A DNA stretch of 34,638 nucleotides from Neisseria perflava. Lineage in GTDB: Bacteria; Pseudomonadota; Gammaproteobacteria; Burkholderiales; Neisseriaceae. Positions within the stretch are counted from its first letter, which is position 1. Each line of letters opens with the position of its first letter. The stretch covers positions 1 to 34,638 of the forward strand of contig NZ_JALJYC010000027.1 of NCBI RefSeq assembly GCF_024170405.1. Direction: 5' to 3'. The notes beneath the pieces are model-generated. The model was not told the DNA's origin and made no database searches. It saw nothing but the letters and a program-made list of their open reading frames with translations. This document shows, piece by piece, positions 8,655 through 15,376 of the stretch. A program made the position numbers and the translations under genes.

Positions 8655-9539
8655 TTAGGCTTTCAATTTTTCCACCAAACCGACACCCACGCCGCTGATA
8701 CCGACATGCACCGCCACGGCCGCCGACACCGGCACGCCGTCGCCCAAACGCCAACCGGTTTGGCGGTGGACATAATTGGCAAACTGGTGATACAAATCAT
8801 CGCTGCCGGTATAAATGCCCGCCAACACAAAATCATCGGGATTTTTGCCCGCCATCAGCTTCTGCATGTGCGCCAAAATACCGGCAAACATATCCTCATC
8901 GTTACCGGCCGTCTGAATATGCGCCAAACGGTCGGACGAAAAATCCAAGACGTTGCGCAAACCCAGCCAGTCGCTAAACGACGCGCCCAAGCGCGCCAGC
9001 GTACCGCCACGGTTTAACGCTTTGAGCGAAGACAGGCCGAACACGATGTGGCAGCGCGGTTTCAGGCGTTCCAAATAATCCACGGTTTCTTCCGGAGATT
9101 TGCCCTCGCCCAGCAAGCGCACCGCTTCCAACGTGAAAAAGCCTTCCGGCATGCAGCAAGAACCGGTATCGACCACGTGCACCGCCAGTTGCGGAATTTC
9201 CTCGGCCAACATGCGCACGGTCTGCGCCGTATCGCTCAGCTGATGGCTCAAGGTCGTGACAATCGCCTGATGATAGCCCTGGTTAACCAAATATAAAAAC
9301 GTGCTGCGCAGATATTCCAGCGGCGGCGGCGTCGTTCCCACCACGTCACCCAAATGCGCCTGCCGCCAGCCGCAATAGACCGGATTATCGACTTCAAAGC
9401 CATCGGCTGCGGTATGATCGCCCATCGTGACACCCAGCGGCAGAATCTGCACCGGGCTGTCACGGTCGAGAATACCCGACAGCGAACTACTGGAGGTGGA
9501 CAAAACCGCGCAGCGGTAAAGCGAATAAGAACCTGACAT
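8655..9539 (-). CDS. DegV family (fatty-acid-binding) protein
   Basis: 294-residue two-domain EDD-fold protein of the DegV family, whose members bind a long-chain fatty acid and, in Gram-positive bacteria, feed exogenous fatty acids to acyl kinase. Family features visible are the TTPPPLEYL segment, VTTLSHQLSDTAQ, VVDTGSCCMPEGF and the GLSSLKALNRGG motif. An unusual N-terminus reads SYSLYRCAVLSTSSSSLSG. GTG 9542 and ATG 9539 are adjacent possible starts; the GGGAG upstream is 8 nt from the ATG, which I prefer. It is monocistronic, facing away from folA. A host fatty-acid context would fit the FarAB-like pump elsewhere in the window, but no direct link is seen. Confidence 0.88.
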   Translation of the reverse strand: MSGSYSLYRCAVLSTSSSSLSGILDRDSPVQILPLGVTMGDHTAADGFEVDNPVYCGWRQAHLGDVVGTTPPPLEYLRSTFLYLVNQGYHQAIVTTLSHQLSDTAQTVRMLAEEIPQLAVHVVDTGSCCMPEGFFTLEAVRLLGEGKSPEETVDYLERLKPRCHIVFGLSSLKALNRGGTLARLGASFSDWLGLRNVLDFSSDRLAHIQTAGNDEDMFAGILAHMQKLMAGKNPDDFVLAGIYTGSDDLYHQFANYVHRQTGWRLGDGVPVSAAVAVHVGISGVGVGLVEKLKA

Positions 9540-9765
9540 CACACTGACTCCCTTGAAATTGACGCCATAAATCTTACCGATAAATGGTAGATATTAATGA
9601 TAAACGGCGAAAATCATCTTGTCTATCTCCTTTTGAGAATAAAAGCACTACTCGTGACATCGGGCTTTTTCGCCGCATATCTGCGCCGTTAGCCACCATC
9701 CGCCGCTTTTTCTGCCGATAATCGTTTACAATGACATATGTCCTTCTCCCGCTGAAAGAACCGCT

Positions 9766-10251
9766 ATGCAAAAAATCACCCTGATTGCCGCCTGCGCCGC
9801 CAACCGCTGTATCGGCCACAACAACACCATGCCTTGGCATTTGCCCGAAGATTTCGCCTTTTTCAAAGCCTATACCCTCGGCAAACCTGTGGTCATGGGG
9901 CGTAAAACTTGGGAATCACTCCCCAAAAAACCGCTGCCCGGCCGTCAAAACATCGTTATCAGCCGTCAAACCGGCTATCAGGCGGAAGGTGCAGATGTTG
10001 TCGCCGATTTGCCTGCGGCACTGGCCTTATGCAGCAATGCCGAAGAAATCATCATCATGGGCGGTGCGCAAATCTATGCCCAAGCCCTGCCGCTGGCCAC
10101 TGATTTGCGCCTGACCGAAGTCGGTTTAACGGTGGATGGCGACGCATTTTTCCCGGAATTTTCAGCGGCTCAATGGCAAGAAACTGCCCGCGAAGCCCAT
10201 GTTTCTGCCAAAGGCATTGCCTACGCTTTCGTGCATTACCAACAGCGCTGA
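9766..10251 (+). CDS. folA: Dihydrofolate reductase
   Basis: NADPH-dependent reduction of dihydrofolate to tetrahydrofolate for thymidylate, purine and methionine synthesis; target of trimethoprim. The 161-residue protein has the canonical substrate-site segment TMPWHLPEDFAFFK with the catalytic acidic residue at D29, the cofactor motif MGRKTWESLP and the IIIMGGAQIY segment. Length is typical of chromosomal type I enzymes. A TACAAT hexamer at 9727-9732 is a plausible -10, but I see no convincing -35. It ends at a strong DUS hairpin and appears monocistronic. Confidence 0.97.
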   Translation: MQKITLIAACAANRCIGHNNTMPWHLPEDFAFFKAYTLGKPVVMGRKTWESLPKKPLPGRQNIVISRQTGYQAEGADVVADLPAALALCSNAEEIIIMGGAQIYAQALPLATDLRLTEVGLTVDGDAFFPEFSAAQWQETAREAHVSAKGIAYAFVHYQQR

Positions 10252-10281
10252 TACCGGCCGAAACTGCTAACGCGCCATACC

Positions 10282-10326
10282 AAAGAGGCCGTCTGAAACG
10301 GATTATCCATTTCAGACGGCCTCTTT
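10282..10326 (+). terminator. DUS hairpin terminator after folA
   Basis: A 17-bp perfect stem (10282-10298 with 10310-10326), ending in CTCTTTTGTT on the plus strand. Confidence 0.82.
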
Positions 10327-10679
10327 TGTTACCCATTTTTCCGTTTCCTTCCCAAAAAGATACATACACGAATGTAAATAAAAATATCTAGACTCTAAAT
10401 TCTAATTTCCCCGCCGGATTCGATTTACCCGCCTTCATCTAAACCATAGGCATAAAATTTCCTAAATCTTTTCATTTATCTGCAATACAAGACCCTTTCG
10501 GTATCAACCGCCAACACAGCCGCCCACCGCCATTTTTGCAGGCATTACAAACGTAAGCCCCAGGCGAAAACGTGTAACGCCCGAGCAAAGGCGGTTGCAG
10601 CACCCCTGCCGTGCGCCGATACTGCACCCCATCAGGACAGCAACCTTGCTGCCCGCTTGTTCAAACAGGAGCGAACAAA
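10327..10679. other. 353-bp non-coding stretch upstream of the Opa-like gene
   Basis: The left third is AT-rich and contains no supported ORF. The right part (about 10500-10679) is GC-rich, with a small perfect inverted repeat CAGCAACCTTGCTG near 10640 just before the ribosome-binding site of the outer-membrane gene. It probably holds the promoter and a long structured 5' leader. I recognise no riboswitch class and no simple-sequence repeat of the kind used for Opa phase variation. Confidence 0.4.
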
Positions 10680-11255
10680 ATGAAAATGAGCATGAACAAA
10701 AACCTCGTATTGGCTGCTTTGTTGCTGGGTTCTACCGGTGCGTCGATGGCGGCCGGACTGAATACCAACGGCACCTTCACCGGCGCCGCCGTCGAACTGG
10801 GCGCGGGCGCGGCCAAAAGCGACATTAAAAATGCCGACTTGAGCGAAAAAACCAAAGCCGATGTGACCGTGCGCGGCAATTACAGCATGCAGTTTGGCGA
10901 CAGCAACTGGATTGGCGGCGCGGAAGTAGCGGTCAAACCGCTACACCGCACCATCGCTTCCACCCAATTCGGCGATGTGAAACAGAAATACGATGTCGGC
11001 GTGTCCTACCTGCAAGGCTACCGTCTGACCAATGACGTGATGGCCTACGGCAAAGTCGGCTACCACTACGGCAAATTCGACGGCGCAGGCTTGGATGAGG
11101 GCATGAACGGCGTCGGCTACGGCCTCGGCGTAAAATACGCCGTGACCCCGAATGTCGAAGCCGGTTTGGAATGGGAGCAAACCCGTTACAAAAAAGACGA
11201 TTTGAAAATCAACAACAACAGCTATATGGCAACCGTGGCGTACCGCTTTAAATAA
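10680..11255 (+). CDS. Small outer-membrane beta-barrel protein (Opa/OmpA-barrel-like)
   Basis: 191-residue exported protein. Residues 1-24 form a signal peptide (basic MKMSMNKN, hydrophobic LVLAALLLG, AxA-type cleavage near SMAA). The rest alternates polar and aromatic residues in about eight strands and ends in VAYRFK-stop, close to the C-terminal aromatic signature of outer-membrane barrels. It resembles opacity or porin-family 8-stranded barrels rather than trimeric porins. It has no CTCTT repeats and no hypervariable loops, so it is not a classical phase-variable Opa. ATG 10680 is chosen because AGGAG (10667-10671) lies 8 nt upstream; an earlier in-frame start would precede the signal peptide. 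Role unknown, possibly adhesion or envelope stability. Confidence 0.82.
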   Translation: MKMSMNKNLVLAALLLGSTGASMAAGLNTNGTFTGAAVELGAGAAKSDIKNADLSEKTKADVTVRGNYSMQFGDSNWIGGAEVAVKPLHRTIASTQFGDVKQKYDVGVSYLQGYRLTNDVMAYGKVGYHYGKFDGAGLDEGMNGVGYGLGVKYAVTPNVEAGLEWEQTRYKKDDLKINNNSYMATVAYRFK

Positions 11256-11289
11256 GCGCACGATACCGCATTTACCGCCATTGGCTGGC

Positions 11290-11330
11290 ACAAGGCCGTC
11301 TGAAAATCATGAATTTTTAGACGGCCTTGT
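11290..11330 (+). terminator. DUS-derived hairpin after the outer-membrane gene
   Basis: Stem 11290-11307 with 11313-11330, broken by one mismatch because the right arm carries TTTAGACGGC, a one-base variant of the uptake sequence. The right arm contains the first bases of the next promoter's -35 box. Confidence 0.7.
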
Positions 11331-11355
11331 TTTATCACTTATGCATAACTATAAT
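11327..11355 (+). promoter_or_regulatory. Strong sigma-70-like promoter for the small peptide mRNA
   Basis: TTGTTT (11327-11332), a 17-bp spacer and a consensus TATAAT (11350-11355). Predicted transcription start is about 11362, directly at a GGGGCT block. Confidence 0.65.
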
Positions 11356-11361
11356 GCGCGT

Positions 11362-11432
11362 GGGGCTGAAAACAGTAAAGCCCCATTGGCGTGGGGCTTT
11401 ATTGCGAAACCAGCCCTAGAAAGGATGGTTTC
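11362..11432 (+). promoter_or_regulatory. Structured 5' leader that sequesters the Shine-Dalgarno of the small peptide
   Basis: Three hairpins can be drawn. GGGGCT (11362-11367) pairs with AGCCCC (11379-11384). In competition, 11376-11385 pairs perfectly over 10 bp with 11392-11401 around a 6-nt loop. Third, GAAACCA (11406-11412) pairs with TGGTTTC (11426-11432), extended by CC/GG across one mismatch; this places the GG of AAGGA (11421-11425), the only SD, in a stem. Such occlusion is typical of type I toxin mRNAs. Confidence 0.55.
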
Positions 11433-11489
11433 AAGATGAAACAGACCACGTCGAAAGGCTGCTTCAGACTGAAACTCAGTACAGTCATT
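11366..11489 (-). ncRNA. Putative antisense RNA to the small hydrophobic peptide mRNA
   Basis: On the minus strand TTGACT (11525-11520), an 18-bp spacer and TAAGAT (11501-11496) form a promoter that would start near 11489. The RNA would cover the first 18 codons, the SD and the SD-occluding hairpin. It would then meet the 10-bp GC-rich hairpin (11401-11376), which on this strand alone is followed by CTGTTTTC, giving an intrinsic terminator. Length about 120 nt. This is a prediction from sequence only. Confidence 0.35.
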
Positions 11490-11528
11490 AAGGCTATCTT
11501 AATGCTTGTGCTGCTGTTCAGTCAATAG
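11436..11528 (+). CDS. 30-residue hydrophobic peptide, candidate type I toxin
   Basis: Short ORF with its own promoter, SD (AAGGA, 10 nt before ATG 11436) and intrinsic terminator. The peptide has a basic N-terminal half (K2, K7, R11, K13, K19, one Cys at position 9) and a C-terminal hydrophobic helix, AILMLVLLF (residues 20-28), ending Ser-Gln. Size and layout match membrane-acting type I toxins such as TisB or Ibs, but the sequence matches no family I recognise. A leader hairpin occludes the SD, and a plausible antisense promoter lies inside the ORF. Alternatives are a small regulatory membrane peptide or a chance ORF in a structured RNA. The function is inference; the ORF and signals are seen directly. 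Confidence 0.5.
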   Translation: MKQTTSKGCFRLKLSTVIKAILMLVLLFSQ

Positions 11529-11562
11529 CATGCCGTTAAAATAAAACATCCGTTTTCCCGCC

Positions 11563-11588
11563 TGCCGTCAAAAAGCAGGCAGTTTTTT
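11563..11588 (+). terminator. Intrinsic terminator of the small peptide gene
   Basis: GCCTGC and GCAGGC form a 6-bp GC-rich stem with a 9-nt loop, followed by AGTTTTTT: a conventional, non-DUS terminator on the plus strand. Confidence 0.75.
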
Positions 11589-11593
11589 ATCGG

Positions 11594-11630
11594 AAGGCCG
11601 TCTGAAAATTCATGGTTTTCAGACGGCCTT
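11594..11630 (-). terminator. DUS hairpin terminator after mnmE
   Basis: A 15-bp perfect stem (11594-11608 with 11616-11630) 13 bp beyond the mnmE stop. It also backs up the plus-strand terminator just upstream. Confidence 0.75.
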
Positions 11631-11643
11631 GTTTGCATGAGCC

Positions 11644-13026
11644 TTATTTCCCGATACAGAAGCGCGAAAAAATCACCCCCAGCAAATCATCGGCGGTAAA
11701 TTCGCCGGTAATTTCGCTGCACGCCACTTGCGCCAGGCGCAGATGTTCGGCCAGCAGCTCGATTTGGTTGTTGCCGCACAATGCGGCGTGCTCCAATTCG
11801 GTTTGCGCAGCGGCCAGCGCGTTCAGGTGGCGGCGGCGGGCGAGGAACAGGCTTTCGCTTTCGCCCTGCCAGCCGATTTCGTTCAACAGCGCCTGCTTGA
11901 GCAAATCCAGCCCTGCGCCGGTTTTAGCCGACAGAGTAATCACGCTGTCCGCGCCCGACAAAGCAGCGCTGCCGTCTGCAACGGCTGCCGTTTCGCCGGT
12001 CAAATCAGCTTTGTTGCGGATTTCGATTTTTTTCAAACCTTCGGGCAAACTTTTAAGGATGGATTGCGTTTTCGCGTTCACGCCCTCGCGCGGGTCAATC
12101 AGAATCAGCGCGACATCGGCTTCTTGCACGGCTTTTTGGCTGCGCTGGATACCGATTTGCTCCACAACATCATCGGTGTCGCGCAAACCGGCGGTGTCGA
12201 TGATGTGCACCGGTACGCCGTCGAGGGCAATCTGTTCGCGCACGGTGTCGCGGGTGGTGCCGGCGATGTCGGTGACAATCGCCACATCATCGCCCGCCAA
12301 CGCATTGAGCAGGCTGGATTTGCCGACGTTGGGCGCACCGACCAAGACCACATTCATGCCTTCGCGCAAAATCGCGCCCTGCTCGGCACTGGCCAATACG
12401 GTTTTCAGACGGCCTTGCAAATCCGCCAACTTGCCGCGCGCGTCGGCGGCTTCGAGAAAATCAATGTCTTCTTCGGGAAAATCCAACGTCGCTTCCACCA
12501 ACATGCGCAGGGTAATCAGGTCATCGACCAGCGCGTGAATGTGCTGCGAAAACGCGCCTTTGAGCGAACGCAAAGCCATACGCGCCGCCGATTTGCTGGA
12601 GGCGTCAATCAAATCGGCTACGCTCTCGGCCTGCGCCAAATCGAGTTTGTTGTTGAGAAAGGCGCGTTTGGTGAACTCGCCCGGCTCGGCCATGCGCGCG
12701 CCCAGTTGCAGGCAGCGCGCCAGCAGCATTTCCATCACCACCGGCCCACCGTGCCCCTGCAATTCGATCACGTCTTCGCCGGTAAAGCTGGCGGGAGCGG
12801 CAAAATACAACATTAAGCCGTTGTCGATGGGCTGGCTGTCGCCGTCAAAAAAATCGGTGTATAAAACGGTGCGCGGTTTGGGCGTTTTGCCGCCGCTGAT
12901 TTGCTGCGCCAGCGGCAGCAAATCTTTGCCCGACAAGCGGATAACGCCGACGCCGCCGCGCCCGGGTGCGGTGGCGATGGCGGCGATGGTGGGGTTGGGT
13001 GCGTTCATATCAGCGTCGCTTTTCAT
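11644..13026 (-). CDS. mnmE: tRNA uridine-5-carboxymethylaminomethyl modification GTPase MnmE
   Basis: With MnmG, modifies the wobble uridine (cmnm5U34) of several tRNAs, using tetrahydrofolate, GTP and FAD. The product of about 460 residues has an N-terminal folate-binding domain (TIAAIATAPGRGGVGVIR), a helical domain, an inserted G domain with G1 GAPNVGKSSLLN, G3 DTAGLR and G4 NKAD (within RNKADL), and the C-terminal cysteine motif FCIGK-stop required for modification. Three starts are possible: GTG 13035, ATG 13026 and ATG 13008. None has a strong SD. I use 13026; 13008 would fit the shorter Neisseria N-terminus equally well. An in-frame DUS lies near 12404. Confidence 0.95.
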   Translation of the reverse strand: MKSDADMNAPNPTIAAIATAPGRGGVGVIRLSGKDLLPLAQQISGGKTPKPRTVLYTDFFDGDSQPIDNGLMLYFAAPASFTGEDVIELQGHGGPVVMEMLLARCLQLGARMAEPGEFTKRAFLNNKLDLAQAESVADLIDASSKSAARMALRSLKGAFSQHIHALVDDLITLRMLVEATLDFPEEDIDFLEAADARGKLADLQGRLKTVLASAEQGAILREGMNVVLVGAPNVGKSSLLNALAGDDVAIVTDIAGTTRDTVREQIALDGVPVHIIDTAGLRDTDDVVEQIGIQRSQKAVQEADVALILIDPREGVNAKTQSILKSLPEGLKKIEIRNKADLTGETAAVADGSAALSGADSVITLSAKTGAGLDLLKQALLNEIGWQGESESLFLARRRHLNALAAAQTELEHAALCGNNQIELLAEHLRLAQVACSEITGEFTADDLLGVIFSRFCIGK

Positions 13027-13061
13027 CTTTATCACAAATCATAATAGGCCGATTATAGCAA

Positions 13062-13098
13062 AGGCCGTCTGAACAGATGGGATTCGTTCAGACGGCCT
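13062..13098 (-). terminator. DUS hairpin after the 93-residue protein gene
   Basis: A 13-bp stem (13062-13074 with 13086-13098) between the small gene and mnmE, both on the minus strand. Confidence 0.65.
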
Positions 13099-13115
13099 CG
13101 TGGCTTGAGCAGGGT

Positions 13116-13397
13116 TTAACGCTTTTTCTTCGCGCTGCTTTTGGCTTTTTTGTCTGCACCGGCCAGCCGCATGGCGACAAATTCGACCATCAGATCTTTT
13201 TTCGTCCAGAAAAACGTCTGCATTTTCTCTAAGGAGTAAATTTTACGCACCATCATCGGCAAGCCTGCGTGGATAATGGCGGCGATTTCGCCGTTGCGCC
13301 GCTCATCGTCCATCGCGGTTTTCAAGTCGGTTTTCTCGGCGGCCAAATAATCGTTGAGCTGTTTTTTCACGCCGCCGTTGATTTCAAATTGTTTCAT
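13116..13397 (-). CDS. Conserved-looking small protein of unknown function
   Basis: 93-residue soluble protein, mostly helical, rich in Lys and ending in a strongly basic tail (DKKAKSSAKKKR). It has no signal peptide, membrane segment or recognisable metal motif. GGAAAC sits upstream of ATG 13397. The basic tail could bind nucleic acid, but nothing else supports that. It is flanked by a DUS hairpin downstream and lies upstream of mnmE on the same strand. I do not recognise the family. A real gene is likely from its codon usage and fit between hairpin and RBS. Confidence 0.7.
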   Translation of the reverse strand: MKQFEINGGVKKQLNDYLAAEKTDLKTAMDDERRNGEIAAIIHAGLPMMVRKIYSLEKMQTFFWTKKDLMVEFVAMRLAGADKKAKSSAKKKR

Positions 13398-13605
13398 TGT
13401 TTGTTGTTTCCGTTATCGGTTTGTCGGCACGGCCAAGCGGTATTTCAGACGGCCTTGCCTATATATCATTAATTTTAATTTCATTACGCATAGTTCATTA
13501 TCATATTATCTTAGCAAATTTACCGCCTGCCGAGAATATGAATCCTGCAAATATGGGTGTAAATAGCCTTTTACGCTTGAGCCGCATAAATTTGTTTCAT
13601 CGCAA

Positions 13606-13647
13606 GCCGTCTGAAATAAAATGCCGCCGCATTGGTTTTCAGACGGC
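13606..13647. terminator. DUS inverted pair upstream of hemJ
   Basis: GCCGTCTGAAA (13606-13616) faces TTTCAGACGGC (13637-13647): 11-bp stem, 20-nt loop. No known gene ends just before it, so it may be a DUS pair without a terminator role. Confidence 0.4.
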
Positions 13648-13691
13648 ATTTGCCGCTACAATAACGCATTCGTTTTTGAGGCCGTCTAGAA

Positions 13692-14117
13692 ATGTATCTC
13701 TGGTTTAAACTGTTGCACATTTTCTTTATGATTTCTTGGTTTGCGGGGCTGTTTTACCTGCCGCGCATTTATGTCAACCTCGTGCAAATCAACCCGCAAA
13801 GCGAGCCGGTGGAATATGCGCGGCTCTTGGGCATGGCCGAACGCCTGTATAAATTCATGTCGCCCATCGGCTGGCTGGCGGTGATTTTCGGCGTGGCAAT
13901 TCCGTTTGTGACCGGCTGGTGGGGACAAGGCTGGGTGCATGTCAAAGTGTTGCTGGCCGTCTTTTTAATCGGCTACCAGCACATCTGCCGCGCCCACCTG
14001 CGCCGCTTTGCGCAACATGCCTGCCGCCACAGCCACAAATGGTACCGCGTGTTTAACGAAATGCCCGTTTTCTTTATGCTTGCCGCCCTGTATCTGGTGG
14101 TATTCAAACCCTTCTGA
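13692..14117 (+). CDS. hemJ: HemJ-family membrane protein (protoporphyrinogen IX oxidase)
   Basis: Four-helix inner-membrane protein of 141 residues matching the TIGR00701/UPF0093 family, now known as HemJ, which oxidises protoporphyrinogen IX to protoporphyrin IX in heme synthesis. Visible features are the N-terminal helix with a conserved histidine (WFKLLHIFFMISWFAGLFYL), the following basic LPRIYVNL segment, and three further hydrophobic helices ending LAALYLVVFKPF. The start ATG is preceded by GAGG (13678-13681) and a degenerate uptake sequence with one inserted base. That DUS remnant supplies the SD region. It forms a compact plus-strand cluster with the CYTH and zinc-hydrolase genes. 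Confidence 0.85.
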   Translation: MYLWFKLLHIFFMISWFAGLFYLPRIYVNLVQINPQSEPVEYARLLGMAERLYKFMSPIGWLAVIFGVAIPFVTGWWGQGWVHVKVLLAVFLIGYQHICRAHLRRFAQHACRHSHKWYRVFNEMPVFFMLAALYLVVFKPF

Positions 14118-14129
14118 GAGGCCGTCTGA

Positions 14130-14603
14130 ATGTCTGTTGAAATCGAACGCCGCTTTTTATTGCAAAACGACGCCTGGCGCGCCGCCGCTTCCGCGCCGAA
14201 AACGCTGCGCCAAGGCTATTTGAGCGTGGAAAAAGAGCGCACCATCCGCGTGCGCATTGTCGGCGACAAAGCCTGGCTGACGCTCAAAGGCTATATTTCC
14301 GATGTGTCACGCAGCGAATTTGAATACGAAATTCCGCTGGCCGACGCCGAAACCATGATGGCGACGATGTGTCCGTTTAAAATGGAAAAATACCGCTATC
14401 TGGTGGATTATCAAGGTTTCCGGTTTGAAATCGACGAATATTTCGGCGACAACGCGCCCTTGGTGGTAGCCGAACTGGAATTGCCGTCTGAAGACACCCC
14501 GTTTCCCCGCCCCGACTGGCTGGGCGAAGAGATTACCTCGGAAGGCCGCTTTACCAACGCCTATCTGAGCAAACACCCGTATTCGACCTGGGATAAAGCG
14601 TGA
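14130..14603 (+). CDS. CYTH domain protein (putative inorganic triphosphatase)
   Basis: 157-residue stand-alone CYTH (triphosphate tunnel metalloenzyme) protein. The defining motif ExExK is at the extreme N-terminus but reads E4-I-E6-R-R8, with Arg replacing Lys. Alternating Arg/Lys and Glu strands line the predicted tunnel (TIRVRIVG, WLTLKGY, YEIPL, KYRYLVDY, FEIDEYFG, VVAELELP). Small bacterial members such as NeuTTM from Nitrosomonas hydrolyse tripolyphosphate; thiamine triphosphate or cAMP chemistry is possible in relatives. The A of its ATG is the last base of an uptake sequence, and the DUS front GAGG (14118-14121) sits 8 nt upstream as SD. hemJ ends 12 bp before; the next gene overlaps by 4 nt. 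Confidence 0.87.
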   Translation: MSVEIERRFLLQNDAWRAAASAPKTLRQGYLSVEKERTIRVRIVGDKAWLTLKGYISDVSRSEFEYEIPLADAETMMATMCPFKMEKYRYLVDYQGFRFEIDEYFGDNAPLVVAELELPSEDTPFPRPDWLGEEITSEGRFTNAYLSKHPYSTWDKA

Positions 14604-15370
14604 AGCGCTGGCTTGTGTACTGGCTGGCGGCCGCCATCGTCCCCGCCTTTGCTGCCGACTTGAGCGTCAGCCGCCAATCTTTTCCGTTGGGCGCAACGGA
14701 TACGGTGGAGATCGTGCGCTACTGCGCCGCCGAACCTGATGATGTGCTGTTGTTTCATCCGCATGAAAACGAAACCACGGCCAAAAAAGTGGGCTTGGCG
14801 GTATTGGCGCAACGCGGACGCGGCTGCCTGCTCTCCATCGAGCAGCGCGGGCGGCGGCGCATTGCGTTCCATTCAGACGGCCTATCCGTAGAATTTGACC
14901 CCAACCGCATTTATACCGAGCAAGGGCGGCGTGCCACCTTATCCGAACACGGCCGCGATACCGAGGAAACCGCCGCCGTTACCGCCGCTTTTGCCGACGA
15001 GCTGCTGCAACGCTACCTGAATCCGGCGCACGCCGTCATCGCGCTGCACAACAACACCAACGGCGCCACCGACATCGAGAGCTATTATTTCGGCGATTTG
15101 GCGGGCGCAAACGCGCCGGTATCCATCCACCCGCAAAACGACGAAGACGATTATGTTTACGTCCTCGATAGCGCCGCTTTTGATTTTTTCCGCGAACAAG
15201 GTTTCAATGTGGTGCAGCAAACCGGCAGCGTACCCGATGATGGTTCGTTATCGGTCTATGCGGCGCAAAACCACCGCCGCTATCTCAATATCGAAGCCGA
15301 ATACGGCCATAAAACGGAGCAGCAGGCCATGCTGGAAGCGGCTTACCGCTATTTAGAGAACCAACATTAG
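14600..15370 (+). CDS. Exported protein with amidase-like zinc-hydrolase motifs
   Basis: 256-residue protein with a signal peptide (MKRWLVYWLAAAIVPAFAA, cleavage about residue 19), so periplasmic. Possible zinc ligands resemble those of AmiC-type amidases: H55 and E58 in FHPHENETT, H150 in VIALHNNTNG, and an acidic pair E232/E234 in NIEAEYGH. That pattern (H-x-E, then LHNN, then a late Glu) suggests a peptidoglycan amidase or carboxypeptidase relative, but overall similarity is too low to name a family. It starts with GTG overlapping the CYTH stop (GTGA), so the two are translationally coupled. Ends before a 46-bp palindromic terminator. An N-formylglutamate-deformylase-like fold is an alternative. 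Confidence 0.75.
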   Translation: MKRWLVYWLAAAIVPAFAADLSVSRQSFPLGATDTVEIVRYCAAEPDDVLLFHPHENETTAKKVGLAVLAQRGRGCLLSIEQRGRRRIAFHSDGLSVEFDPNRIYTEQGRRATLSEHGRDTEETAAVTAAFADELLQRYLNPAHAVIALHNNTNGATDIESYYFGDLAGANAPVSIHPQNDEDDYVYVLDSAAFDFFREQGFNVVQQTGSVPDDGSLSVYAAQNHRRYLNIEAEYGHKTEQQAMLEAAYRYLENQH

Positions 15371-15376
15371 ATGAAA

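Noticed and set aside
10680..11255. Classical phase-variable Opa gene
   Set aside because: No CTCTT repeats in the signal-peptide region and no hypervariable loops; only the small barrel architecture is shared.
11362..11400. GGGGCTG start resembling the 5' end of tmRNA
   Set aside because: No tRNA-like acceptor pairing, no tag ORF of the right form, and the unit is too short.
11728..12816. Open frame of about 360 codons on the plus strand
   Set aside because: It lies entirely opposite mnmE, whose motifs are unambiguous; long antisense frames are common in GC-rich coding DNA.
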